From Cytophagaceae bacterium (lineage in GTDB: Bacteria > Bacteroidota > Bacteroidia > Cytophagales > Spirosomataceae), in contig CANFVE010000004.1 of the NCBI GenBank assembly GCA_947450365.1, positions 1 to 64,000 of the forward strand: a stretch of 64,000 nucleotides of DNA, written 5' to 3'. Below, piece after piece: positions 8,533 to 16,522 of the stretch. The notes under the pieces were generated by a model. That model did not search any database. It saw only the letters and a program-made list of their open reading frames with translations, and was not told the origin of the DNA. The position numbers and the translations under genes are program-made. The number at the start of each line of letters is the position of its first letter. The stretch's first letter is position 1.

Positions 8533-9066
8533 ATGAGAATCCTAGTTGCATGTGCATGTTTCATAGGGCTCATCGCTTGCCAAGAGCGAGAAAAAAAATC
8601 CACAGCGGAATACATAGGACCTAAATCAGAATTGCGCGGCATCGATATGGTGTATTCGGATTCTGCTAGGGCGATGTTGCGCATGGTGACGGAGCAACAA
8701 ATCACCACCCTCAGCGAAGATCGCGTTTATCCCAAAGAAATGAAACTTTGGTTTTACGATAAATTAGGAAATATTACCTCCCAAATTCGAGGGGATTCTG
8801 CTCATTTTTTCCGACAAAGCAATTCCTATAAATTGATGGGCCACGTCGAAATTTTCAATGTCCAGAAAAAGGAAACCCTCAAAACAGATGAATTCACCTG
8901 GCTTCCTGAACAAAAGCGGGTCTTTACGGAAAAGCCTGTCTCCATTCACACAAGCAAGGAAATTGTGCATGGGGTAGGGCTCGATGCAGCCCAAGATTTC
9001 TCTACCTATTCCCTTCGAAAAGTCACGAATTCGGTGCTGACGGTAGAAAGTTTGCCTACCAATTAA
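8533..9066 (+). CDS. lptC: LPS export ABC system periplasmic protein LptC
   Basis: Part of the Lpt bridge that carries LPS from the inner to the outer membrane. The 177-residue protein starts with a signal peptide ending in a lipobox (GLIAC, Cys16), so it is probably a lipoprotein, common for Bacteroidota LptC/YrbK-like proteins. The mature part has the YIGPKS segment, then MVYSDSARAMLRM and the beta-jellyroll repeats (GNITSQIRGDSAHF, MGHVEIFN, LKTDEFTW) typical of the OstA/LptC fold. It is coupled to the barrel gene upstream. No terminator is visible before the convergent cytochrome gene 95 bp away. Confidence 0.85.
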   Translation: MRILVACACFIGLIACQEREKKSTAEYIGPKSELRGIDMVYSDSARAMLRMVTEQQITTLSEDRVYPKEMKLWFYDKLGNITSQIRGDSAHFFRQSNSYKLMGHVEIFNVQKKETLKTDEFTWLPEQKRVFTEKPVSIHTSKEIVHGVGLDAAQDFSTYSLRKVTNSVLTVESLPTN

Positions 9067-9161
9067 CGGAACTGACCACGCGAGGTCATTCACCCCACAG
9101 GTACTTTACATAGGGATTGGAAATGGACGATTGGCTAAAATTCGATGCCAAGAATCACCAT

Positions 9162-9560
9162 TTACAGCTTCGTCTCACATGTTTTTAACGCAAAGCGCGC
9201 AGAATCCAAACTGTAAATCGTCTTCTGGGGTCCCCATTGCTCCCGCAAAAAGGTTTGAATTTCTGCGATGTCCAAGGCCTGCAATTTTGTATTTCCCGGC
9301 ATATAGCCCTTTGTGCCTTTTCGCCCCCATTTGATTAGACAAGTTAATTCATCCGATTTCATCCTTTTCCACAGAGAGGCTTGGGATATTGCCGGATAAA
9401 GATCCTTAAGTCCACTTCCGTTTTCTTGGTGGCAATTCGCACAATGTGTTTGATACAACACACGTCCTTCGACTACGTATTGCTTGTATAAAATTTCTTC
9501 CTTGCTTTCGCAGGAGGCTAGACCAATTGCCAACAGAATGAATGCGCTTATCTTTCTCAT
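9162..9560 (-). CDS. Small lipoprotein c-type cytochrome
   Basis: 132 residues. Lipobox LASC (Cys17), then a single heme c site CANCH (Cys40-His44); Met87 in KGYMPGN is a plausible distal ligand. It is a class I cytochrome c anchored by lipid on the periplasmic side. Its ATG overlaps the SCO stop by 4 bp (ATGA), so translation is coupled. With SCO next door, a role as electron carrier to, or in assembly of, a heme-copper oxidase is likely but inferred. Confidence 0.88.
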   Translation of the reverse strand: MRKISAFILLAIGLASCESKEEILYKQYVVEGRVLYQTHCANCHQENGSGLKDLYPAISQASLWKRMKSDELTCLIKWGRKGTKGYMPGNTKLQALDIAEIQTFLREQWGPQKTIYSLDSARFALKTCETKL

Positions 9561-10174
9561 TTATTTCCCAATAATTTTTCCATATCCTCAATCAGATGAT
9601 TCACATCCTCCTCCTTTGTACCATCGTAAATTCCACGCACATGTCGGTCCTTATCCACTAATATAAAGGCCCCACTGTGAACAAAACCGCCCACTTCATT
9701 CGCATCTTCCTGAGCTGTTACCATATAACTTTTTTGCCCGATCGTATAAATCGCCTTCTTATCACCCGTCACAAAATTCCAGCGCGGCGCCTCGACATGT
9801 AACTTATTCGCATAATCCCTTAACACAGAAACTCGGTCAAATTCCGGATCGATGCTGTGGGATAAAATCCGAACCGCATCATTGTCCGCATAACGTTCAT
9901 AAATACGCAATAATTGGGTTTTCATTTTCGGGCAAATCGTAGGGCAGGTCGTAAAAAAGAAATCCGCCACATAGATTTTTCCTTCCATATCCTTTTCCGT
10001 CACCCACGTAGAATCCTGATTCAAAAAACGAAAAGCGGGAATTTGGTGATACACCGTATCGCCCGACGCATTGACTGATTTAGGACCTAAATAGGGCAAT
10101 TCATGTTTTTCTTGGCAGGCGAAAATGCCCAACAAACTGATAAAAAACCCGGTAAATCGTAATTTATTGTACAT
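9557..10174 (-). CDS. SCO1/SenC family copper chaperone (lipoprotein)
   Basis: Thioredoxin-fold protein that delivers copper to the CuA site of cytochrome oxidase or keeps its thiols reduced. The 205 residues include lipobox GIFAC (Cys20), the copper-binding CPTICP pair (Cys77, Cys81) and the conserved histidine in GGFVHSGAF (His166): all three metal ligands are present. It lies in a chain of four overlapping minus-strand genes, recN to cytochrome c. The mature N-terminus carries YLGPKS, strikingly like the YIGPKS of the facing LptC. Confidence 0.92.
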   Translation of the reverse strand: MYNKLRFTGFFISLLGIFACQEKHELPYLGPKSVNASGDTVYHQIPAFRFLNQDSTWVTEKDMEGKIYVADFFFTTCPTICPKMKTQLLRIYERYADNDAVRILSHSIDPEFDRVSVLRDYANKLHVEAPRWNFVTGDKKAIYTIGQKSYMVTAQEDANEVGGFVHSGAFILVDKDRHVRGIYDGTKEEDVNHLIEDMEKLLGNK

Positions 10175-10565
10175 ATTTTTTGGCGGCAGACAAGCTGGAA
10201 TCGGTGATTGCTTCTACGTGTTTCAATTGGCCTAATTGTTTACCCAAGTAAATCACCTTCGCTTTTACGTCAAGTTTTTCCAAACTATCCACGGAAAACT
10301 GATGCATCCAATCCATCATGGATTGATCCGCCTTATCGAGCGACTGAATCAATCGCTTCACATGTGTACTATCTTTACCATAACTCAGGCTATCCAATGT
10401 GCCTTTCAATTGCACGATTTGTTCCGTCTGCGGCATTAATTTATCGTGCAGGCTCATTACTTGCTCGTTCAATTCTTGGCTTAATTTTTCCTCTGCGGGC
10501 GAACATCCATGGGTGAATATCAAACCAAGGAAAAATAGCCCAACCAATACTCCTTTATTTTTCAT
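10164..10565 (-). CDS. Small helical lipoprotein, function unknown
   Basis: 133 residues with signal peptide and lipobox (THGC, Cys21). The mature part is almost wholly charged and helical, with heptad-like spacing (about residues 25-125), and no cysteine or metal motif after the lipobox. It overlaps recN upstream and sco downstream by 11 bp each. Proteins of this look sit beside SCO genes in other Bacteroidota and are often mislabelled as viral A-type inclusion proteins; I know of no assigned function. A helper in cytochrome oxidase assembly is a guess from context. Confidence 0.75.
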   Translation of the reverse strand: MKNKGVLVGLFFLGLIFTHGCSPAEEKLSQELNEQVMSLHDKLMPQTEQIVQLKGTLDSLSYGKDSTHVKRLIQSLDKADQSMMDWMHQFSVDSLEKLDVKAKVIYLGKQLGQLKHVEAITDSSLSAAKKYVQ

Positions 10566-12219
10566 TCGCTGCTAATAATTCTCGTACATTTTCTTTTAAA
10601 GCCTGATAACCATGTTGACCCCCAATCATTTTCGCGATTTCATCCACCCGATCCTCCTCTTTTAAACAACGAATACTTGAAACTGTTTTTTCTCCGCTGT
10701 GGTTTTTATACACAAACCAATGTTGCTTGCCCGCCGCCGCAATTTGCGGTAAATGGGTTATCGCAATTATTTGATGCGCCTGACCCATTTGGCGGAGCAT
10801 ATTCGCCATTTGGAACGCGACCTCACCGGAAACGCCGGTGTCTATTTCGTCCAAAATTAACGTGGGCATTGTCCGTTTTTGCGCCAGTAAATGTTTTACT
10901 GAAAGCATCAATCGACTTAATTCACCTCCAGAAGCGATTTGCTTGAAGGGTTTTGGCGCAAGGCCCTTATTTGCCGAAAACAATAAGGTAATCTTATCCA
11001 TTCCTGTGGCAACGCAGCTACGCGGTTCGATTTCCCAGGCTAATACGGCGTTGGGAATGCCTAATTGTTGAAGTGACTCGGTTAGTGCGCGTTGAATCGC
11101 ACCTAGTACCGCTTGCCTACGATCACTTAATTCATGACCTTTTTCTTCACATTTTCGCTGGGCAACCGACCAAGCCTGTTTTGCTGCCTCAACCGCCTCA
11201 TCGATGTGCTCAAAACATACGATTTGATCGTCTAATGCATTGCGTAAGTCAATTAATTCGTCGATTGTATTTTTTTGATGTTTTTGCATCAGTCGCTGAA
11301 GGGTATCCAGGCGCTTTTGCTTATCGGTCAATTCTTGGGGGTCTGAGGAGAAATCCTCGGCTTCCCGTTCGATTTCAGAGGAAAGGTCTTTTAATTCGAT
11401 CCAGATGGAATCTAATCGCACTTTCCATTGTTCGTATTCTTCGCCATATTTGGCTAATGACTGGGCTTGCTGGAGTGCTAAGCGCATTTGCTGGACGGTG
11501 GACAATTCCGATAAACTCACTAGGTTAGCCAATCCGGCCAATTTCTCTCGAATTTGTTCTGCATTTTCTAATTTAGCCACACGTGCTGCGAGCCCTTCGA
11601 ATTCCTCGGTGCGCAATTGAGCTTTATCCAATTCTTCCCACTGGAATTTGGTAAAATCTAAACCCTGATTTCCTTGAGCTGCCTGTTTTTCGAGCCGTAA
11701 AAATTCGGCATGCGCGCGTTGCATCTCTTTAAATGCGGTCGAATAAGCGCTTGTTACCTCGGGATGTTGGGCAAAGCTATCGATTAATTCGAGGCTAAAA
11801 TCGGGATGAGCGAGCCAGGAGGAATCTTGTTGGGAATGAATATCCATCAGTTCTTGCCCGATGGTTCGTAAACTATCTAGCGTAACCGGTGTATCATTGA
11901 TAAAAGACCGGGATTTTCCTTGGGGATTTATTTCCCGACGAATCAGGCAGGGTTCCTCGAAATCAACTTCTTCTTGTTCAAAAATACTTGCCAAATGTGG
12001 ATAGGCTTGAATCGAAAATATGCCTTCGATGATGCATTTTTTGGATTCGTCGAAGAGCGTTTTGCTATCGGCTCGTTGGCCCATCAATAAACTGATCGCT
12101 CCAAGCAAAATCGATTTTCCTGCCCCTGTTTCTCCGGTTATAACGCTTAAGCCCGTCGAAAGATCGAGGTCAATCGAATCGATGAGTGCGTAATTTTGAA
12201 TATGAAGATGTTTGAGCAT
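10555..12219 (-). CDS. recN: DNA repair protein RecN
   Basis: SMC-like ATPase that binds DNA ends and helps RecA-dependent double-strand-break repair. The 554 residues have Walker A GETGAGKS (29-36), a long coiled-coil centre, the ABC signature near ASGGELSRLMLSVK, and Walker B TLILDEIDTG. Length and domain order are normal. It is the first gene of a minus-strand chain that runs into three envelope or respiratory genes with overlaps, an odd functional mix. It diverges from sucD. Confidence 0.96.
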   Translation of the reverse strand: MLKHLHIQNYALIDSIDLDLSTGLSVITGETGAGKSILLGAISLLMGQRADSKTLFDESKKCIIEGIFSIQAYPHLASIFEQEEVDFEEPCLIRREINPQGKSRSFINDTPVTLDSLRTIGQELMDIHSQQDSSWLAHPDFSLELIDSFAQHPEVTSAYSTAFKEMQRAHAEFLRLEKQAAQGNQGLDFTKFQWEELDKAQLRTEEFEGLAARVAKLENAEQIREKLAGLANLVSLSELSTVQQMRLALQQAQSLAKYGEEYEQWKVRLDSIWIELKDLSSEIEREAEDFSSDPQELTDKQKRLDTLQRLMQKHQKNTIDELIDLRNALDDQIVCFEHIDEAVEAAKQAWSVAQRKCEEKGHELSDRRQAVLGAIQRALTESLQQLGIPNAVLAWEIEPRSCVATGMDKITLLFSANKGLAPKPFKQIASGGELSRLMLSVKHLLAQKRTMPTLILDEIDTGVSGEVAFQMANMLRQMGQAHQIIAITHLPQIAAAGKQHWFVYKNHSGEKTVSSIRCLKEEDRVDEIAKMIGGQHGYQALKENVRELLAANEK

Positions 12220-12290
12220 GCCTTAAAATCCGAACTCTAATTTACACAAAAAATTAAGACGGAATTTTTATTCGCATCATTGAACAGGTT

Positions 12291-12323
12291 TTTGATGAAT
12301 TTTATCAATAATTTGTACCTTTG
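12291..12323 (+). promoter_or_regulatory. Promoter of sucD
   Basis: TTTG at 12291-12294, 21 bp, then TACCTTTG at 12316-12323: a full match to the Bacteroidota -33/-7 consensus. The sucD ATG lies 39 bp downstream. It also rules out the in-frame TTG at 12321 as start. Confidence 0.8.
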
Positions 12324-12362
12324 AGAAAATTTTTTCGCCTTAGTTCATATAAACCAATCGAA

Positions 12363-13241
12363 ATGAGTGTTTTAGTAAATAAAAATTCCAAGATTATCGT
12401 TCAGGGATTCACCGGAACGGAGGGTACTTTTCATGCGGAGCAAATGATTGCCTATGGAACGCAAGTCGTAGGGGGTGTAACCCCAGGAAAAGGGGGTGCG
12501 ATGCATTTAGATCGCCCGATTTTTAACACAGTAGCGGATGCGGTTAGCCAAACGGGTGCTGACACGTCGATTATTTTTGTTCCACCGGCTTTTGCTGCGG
12601 ATGCGATTATGGAGGCAGCGGATGCAGGGATTAAGGTTATTATTTGTATTACAGAAGGAATTCCTACGAAGGATATGATCGTAGCGAAGGAATATATTTC
12701 GACGAAAGCATGTCGTTTAATCGGTCCAAATTGCCCAGGCGTCATGACAGCTGGCGAGTGTAAAGTAGGTATTATGCCTGCCTTTATTTTCCAAAAAGGT
12801 AAGATTGGTATCGTTTCTAAATCAGGTACCTTGACCTATGAAGCGGTGGATCAATTGACCAAAGCAGGTTTAGGCCAAACAACGGCGATTGGAATCGGGG
12901 GTGATCCGATCATCGGAACGACGACCAAAGAAGCTGTAGAATTATTAATGAACGATCCAGAAACAGAAGGGATCGTGATGATTGGTGAAATCGGTGGGGG
13001 CATGGAAGCGGAAGCTGCGCGTTGGATTAAGGCGGATGGAAACCGCAAGCCGGTCGTTGGATTTATTGCTGGACAAACGGCGCCGAAAGGCCGTCGGATG
13101 GGTCACGCTGGTGCGATCATTGGTGGTGCCGATGATACGGCCGAAGCGAAAATGAAAATTATGCAAGAGTGTGGTATTCACGTCGTGTATTCACCAGCTG
13201 ATATTGGCGAAACGATGATCAAAGCATTAGCTGCGAAATAA
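12363..13241 (+). CDS. sucD: Succinyl-CoA synthetase, alpha subunit
   Basis: Interconverts succinyl-CoA and succinate with substrate-level phosphorylation in the TCA cycle, together with SucC, which is not in the window. The 292 residues have the CoA-binding Rossmann domain ([10 protein letters not shown] near residue 15), GPNCPG (121-126) and the phosphorylated histidine in GHAGAIIGG (His248). The ATG at 12363 gives the family's usual length and N-terminus; the upstream TTG lies inside the promoter. A lone sucD is usual in Bacteroidota. Confidence 0.97.
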   Translation: MSVLVNKNSKIIVQGFTGTEGTFHAEQMIAYGTQVVGGVTPGKGGAMHLDRPIFNTVADAVSQTGADTSIIFVPPAFAADAIMEAADAGIKVIICITEGIPTKDMIVAKEYISTKACRLIGPNCPGVMTAGECKVGIMPAFIFQKGKIGIVSKSGTLTYEAVDQLTKAGLGQTTAIGIGGDPIIGTTTKEAVELLMNDPETEGIVMIGEIGGGMEAEAARWIKADGNRKPVVGFIAGQTAPKGRRMGHAGAIIGGADDTAEAKMKIMQECGIHVVYSPADIGETMIKALAAK

Positions 13242-13271
13242 TCAACAAAGGATGTTTCCTTTTCTCTATTT

Positions 13272-13322
13272 AAAATCTGCTACTCAAAAGATGTCTCATC
13301 GGATGCGTAGCAGATTTTTTTT
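13272..13322 (+). terminator. Terminator of sucD, overlapping the start of the next gene
   Basis: A perfect 12-bp stem, AAAATCTGCTAC (13272-13283) with GTAGCAGATTTT (13307-13318), then an unbroken T run to 13322; the 23-nt loop can form its own small GATG/CATC stem. It begins 31 bp after the sucD stop. The loop and right arm hold the probable start codon and the first codons of the DUF4271 gene, so the element may act as an attenuator rather than a plain end. Confidence 0.8.
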
Positions 13323-14448
13323 GTGCGTGATGTTGATGTTCTTTTCAACCACCATCCAGGCGCAATGGGAAACGACGGAGACCCTTGAAAAGGATTGGTC
13401 GATTTATCAGACTTCCTGGAAGACATTTTTGCCCTATGTCTCGTCCAAGCATTATGCCTATAAATCCAAATCCTTATTTATCAATCCCAAAGAAAAGCCA
13501 AGGTCTTTTTTGACGATTGAAGCAGATAAAACCTATTTTTTGTTTTTGAATGGAGCCTTTCAACGGCAATTGGACATCGGAAAAATCGTCCGAATTAACC
13601 TGGATAGTTTACAAAATACGGCTCCTACAATAAACCTTTTTGTCTATACGTTTTATGCGCAGGACATGGCGGGAATTCCTCAGAAAGTTAGTCTCCAGCG
13701 CTGGTCGGAGGGCCTGTCTACCACGAAGGCAGATTTCTTGACCTTTCGAAATCGGAACGCGCAGGTTTTTTACAATTTTTTCAGTTTTAGTTTTTTGAGT
13801 TTATTGGCCTTGCTAGGACTTTTATTTGCCTTTTTTCCTAAATATTTCTTTTCCTATTTTCGATATTCGGATTGGATTCATTGGGAATTAAAGGATGAGG
13901 TGATTATCAAAAGCCCCTTGGCCTTTCCTAATCTGATGATCATTTTCATTCTAAGTTTACTGACAGCCTATATTGCGTTTTTTATTGGGATGACGCATCA
14001 GTCGAATGATGCATTTTTTGACGGGCCTGAACTTAATCAATCGCTGGGATCCATTGTCCTCTTTTTGGCCTCGAAAACGGGAATTGCTTTTTTGTTATTT
14101 TCATTGCGCTATGTGATGTATCGCTTGTTTTGTAGCCTGTTTAAATTAGATCAATTGGCCGAGGCACATTTTTATAAATCAGTTCAAACGAATTTTCAAT
14201 TTTTCACGCTTTTATTTTTGGGTTTGGGCCTGTATGCTGTGTCGGTTGGGCCCCTGGTTAAGCCTGATTTGAATCAAATCTCCTGGCTGGTGAATGGCTA
14301 TTTCTTGATTCGCGCGGTGTATTATTTTCAATTATTTCGAACTACTTTTCGCTTTAATCAAATTTCACTTTTTGCCTATCTTTTATTGATGGAAGGGCAG
14401 GTATTGTTGTTTGGCGTGCGGGAATTAATTTTTCCTGAATACATCTGA
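13303..14448 (+). CDS. DUF4271 family membrane protein
   Basis: 381 residues from the ATG at 13303; in-frame ATGs at 13252 and 13291 are possible. I prefer 13303 because it opens a classic signal peptide (MRSRFF, hydrophobic core, TTIQAQ). About 150 soluble, probably periplasmic, residues follow, then about six transmembrane helices (residues 160-375) with the repeated aromatic-rich pattern of DUF4271. The gene precedes hemD, an order seen in many Bacteroidota. Function unknown. The first codons lie inside the sucD terminator hairpin, so expression may depend on read-through or on unfolding of that hairpin. Confidence 0.75.
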   Translation: MRSRFFLCVMLMFFSTTIQAQWETTETLEKDWSIYQTSWKTFLPYVSSKHYAYKSKSLFINPKEKPRSFLTIEADKTYFLFLNGAFQRQLDIGKIVRINLDSLQNTAPTINLFVYTFYAQDMAGIPQKVSLQRWSEGLSTTKADFLTFRNRNAQVFYNFFSFSFLSLLALLGLLFAFFPKYFFSYFRYSDWIHWELKDEVIIKSPLAFPNLMIIFILSLLTAYIAFFIGMTHQSNDAFFDGPELNQSLGSIVLFLASKTGIAFLLFSLRYVMYRLFCSLFKLDQLAEAHFYKSVQTNFQFFTLLFLGLGLYAVSVGPLVKPDLNQISWLVNGYFLIRAVYYFQLFRTTFRFNQISLFAYLLLMEGQVLLFGVRELIFPEYI

Positions 14449-14466
14449 TTTCATCATTGAAAATTG

Positions 14467-14474
14467 TATATTTG
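14467..14474 (+). promoter_or_regulatory. -7 element of hemD
   Basis: TATATTTG matches TAnnTTTG and lies 49 bp before the hemD ATG. The upstream partner is weak (CTG 18 bp before it). Confidence 0.45.
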
Positions 14475-14523
14475 CGTTTAATTTCGTTTGGATGCGAAAT
14501 CCCTGTTTAAAACACGTTTTTGT

Positions 14524-15312
14524 ATGAGTGAATTAGTCAATGTTGCCAGCCCAGATCCGAAACGGATGAAAAAAGTTAAAAGTATTTTAGTGACTCAGGC
14601 GGCGCCAACCGATGCAAAATCCCCTTATTTTGAAATAGAAAAAAAGTATGGCGTGAAGGTCGATTTTCGATCGTTCATCGACATCCGCGGAATTGCTTTC
14701 AAAGATTTTCGCAAACAAAAAATTAATATTTTAGAACATACGGCCATCATCTTTACAAGTCGCAACGCCATCGATCATTTCTTTCGCATGTGCAAAGAGG
14801 CGAAAATTGAGACGCCGGCTGACATGAAGTATTTTTGCATCACCGAACAAACGGCGAATTACCTTCAAAAATACATTGTGATCCGGAAGCGTAAGGTATT
14901 TACAGGCACGAAAACGGCTTTGGATTTATTGGAGATAATCAAAAAACATAAAACCGAAAAATATCTGTTTCCTTGTTCCAATAAGCGCCAAAAAGATTTG
15001 CCAGATTACATGGGAACGAACGATTTCCAATTGACCGAAGCGGTCATGTACGAAACTGTATCTGCCGATTTATCGGATTTAGAAAATGTGTTTTATGATG
15101 TGTTGGCTTTTTATAGCCCATCAGGGATTACATCTTTGTTTGAGAATTTTCCTGAGTTTAAGCAAAACAATACGCGCATTGCGGCCTTTGGGCCTACGAC
15201 GGCCAATGCGGTCAAGGATGCCAATTTAATTTTAGACATTCAAGCGCCGATGCCGAGTGCGCCTTCCATGACGGGGGCCATCGAGCAATACATTAAACAG
15301 GCAAACAAATAA
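14524..15312 (+). CDS. hemD: Uroporphyrinogen-III synthase
   Basis: Cyclises hydroxymethylbilane with inversion of ring D to uroporphyrinogen III, the branch point to heme and corrinoids. The 262 residues show the two-lobed HemD pattern: IIFTSRNAIDHFF and YFCITEQTANYL in the first half, LFPCSNKRQKDLPDYM, then the ALLFYSPSG-like segment LAFYSPSGITSLFENF and IAAFGPTTANAVKDA in the second. HemD is poorly conserved in general, but these motifs and the neighbouring DUF4271 support the call. The ATG at 14524 is preferred over an in-frame TTG at 14488. hemC lies 20 kb away on the other strand. Confidence 0.88.
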   Translation: MSELVNVASPDPKRMKKVKSILVTQAAPTDAKSPYFEIEKKYGVKVDFRSFIDIRGIAFKDFRKQKINILEHTAIIFTSRNAIDHFFRMCKEAKIETPADMKYFCITEQTANYLQKYIVIRKRKVFTGTKTALDLLEIIKKHKTEKYLFPCSNKRQKDLPDYMGTNDFQLTEAVMYETVSADLSDLENVFYDVLAFYSPSGITSLFENFPEFKQNNTRIAAFGPTTANAVKDANLILDIQAPMPSAPSMTGAIEQYIKQANK

Positions 15313-15315
15313 ATC

Positions 15316-15344
15316 AAAAGCTCCTATTCAGGAGCTTTTTTTTT
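15316..15344 (+). terminator. Terminator of hemD
   Basis: AAAAGCTCCT (15316-15325) pairs with AGGAGCTTTT (15330-15339), 4-nt loop, followed by T to 15344. It starts 4 bp after the stop codon. Confidence 0.9.
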
Positions 15345-15403
15345 CATATTACATCTTGCATTCGAAAATAATGCTTATTTTTAGAAGCTATTTCCGCATC
15401 CAA

Positions 15404-16399
15404 ATGCCTACTAAGCTCTTGAATACATCCTTGCTGCGCTCATTGACCTTCTTCGGAATGGTTATACTGGGAATTTCGCAAACAGGCTTAGCGCAACAGG
15501 ATCCTCAATTAAGTTTATTCCATCAAAACACTATTTTTTTAAATCCAGCTTTTGCTGGATTTCAAGATAAGTCTTTGGTCCAATTGCACGTTCGAAATCA
15601 ATGGACAGGTTATGAAAGTAGCAATGATGGCAATGGAAGTTTAGGGACTACAATTGTAGGGGCATCTTTGCCTTTGGGGAAATGGAATACGGGTTTGGGA
15701 ATTGTTTATATGTCGGATAAGACGCCTTCAGGGGTGAGCCAACAAACCATTCGTCTTCAAATGGCCTATCATTATCCGTTGGCATCGGGTACTTTATCTG
15801 TCGGATTGCGCGCGGGTTTCCAATCTAAATCCTTTGATGGTCGGGTATATCGCGTTCGAGATGCTGGCGATCCATTAATTAATACGTTTTCGGGGAAGGT
15901 TGTGAGCGAATCCATTCCAGATGTAGGGTTGGGTGTAGTTTATGCGGGGTCCAATTGGAATGTGGGTTTGTCGGCGGATCATTTGGCCAATGCCAAATAC
16001 ACCTTTAGTGACCCTTCGGTTTCGATGCCCTTAGCGCCAGTCTATGCGGTTCATGGGATGGCAGAATTGCTTTTGACAACAAGCTTTGATCTGATTCCTT
16101 TTGCTCAGGTTCGGTATTATTCGGGTCGAGTTTTGCCAGAAGCGGGAGCGCGGGTGGAGTTTAGGGATATGTTTTGGGTGGGGGGGAGTTATCGATTAAA
16201 TGATGCGGCGATCGGGATGGTGGGCGTTTCGGTGTTGAATAATCGGCTAGATTTGGGGTATTCGTTGGATTATACGATGGTGAATGTAGCGATCAAGGCG
16301 CCGTTGACACATGAAGTATTTGTCCGATTTGTGATGCCTACGATGAAAATGGGTACCAAAGGAATACCGATTAAAACGCCTAGATTTAGGATAAATTAG
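15404..16399 (+). CDS. PorP/SprF family type IX secretion membrane protein
   Basis: Outer-membrane barrel of the PorP/SprF family, which accompanies the T9SS/gliding machinery and in F. johnsoniae is needed for SprB export or attachment. The 331 residues start with a signal peptide ending GLAQQDPQ, followed by the family hallmark QLSLFHQNTIFLNPAFAGF, where the FLNPAFAG box is diagnostic. Then come repeated short beta strands. It stands directly before gldKLMN, the classic porP-porK-porL-porM-porN order. The ATG at 15404 fits the signal peptide; in-frame upstream starts exist at 15356 and 15371. I do not separate PorP from an SprF paralogue. Confidence 0.88.
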   Translation: MPTKLLNTSLLRSLTFFGMVILGISQTGLAQQDPQLSLFHQNTIFLNPAFAGFQDKSLVQLHVRNQWTGYESSNDGNGSLGTTIVGASLPLGKWNTGLGIVYMSDKTPSGVSQQTIRLQMAYHYPLASGTLSVGLRAGFQSKSFDGRVYRVRDAGDPLINTFSGKVVSESIPDVGLGVVYAGSNWNVGLSADHLANAKYTFSDPSVSMPLAPVYAVHGMAELLLTTSFDLIPFAQVRYYSGRVLPEAGARVEFRDMFWVGGSYRLNDAAIGMVGVSVLNNRLDLGYSLDYTMVNVAIKAPLTHEVFVRFVMPTMKMGTKGIPIKTPRFRIN

Positions 16400-16451
16400 G
16401 ATTTTGGTACGGAAATTTTTTAAAAAATGCTTTTATTCTTAGGAATTCCTT

Positions 16452-16459
16452 TAATTTTG
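16452..16459 (+). promoter_or_regulatory. -7 element upstream of gldK
   Basis: TAATTTTG matches TAnnTTTG, 63 bp before the gldK ATG; it directly follows the palindrome AGGAATTCCT (16441-16450). No good -33 TTG. If real, gldKLMN has a start separate from porP. Confidence 0.4.
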
Positions 16460-16522
16460 AGGAATTTGAATAATATTGAATACGAGAATTCGTTAGACAA
16501 AAGATATTTTTAATTCGTTTTT

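Noticed and set aside
9073-9088. TGACC/GGTCA hairpin between lptC and the cytochrome gene
   Set aside because: Only 5 bp and no T-run on either side, so not supported as a terminator.
9099-9107. AGGTACTTT, resembling one half of the padR inverted repeat
   Set aside because: Lone half-site between convergent genes, no dyad and no promoter.
11073-11528. 151-codon plus-strand frame inside recN
   Set aside because: Antisense shadow of a certain gene with no recognisable protein features.
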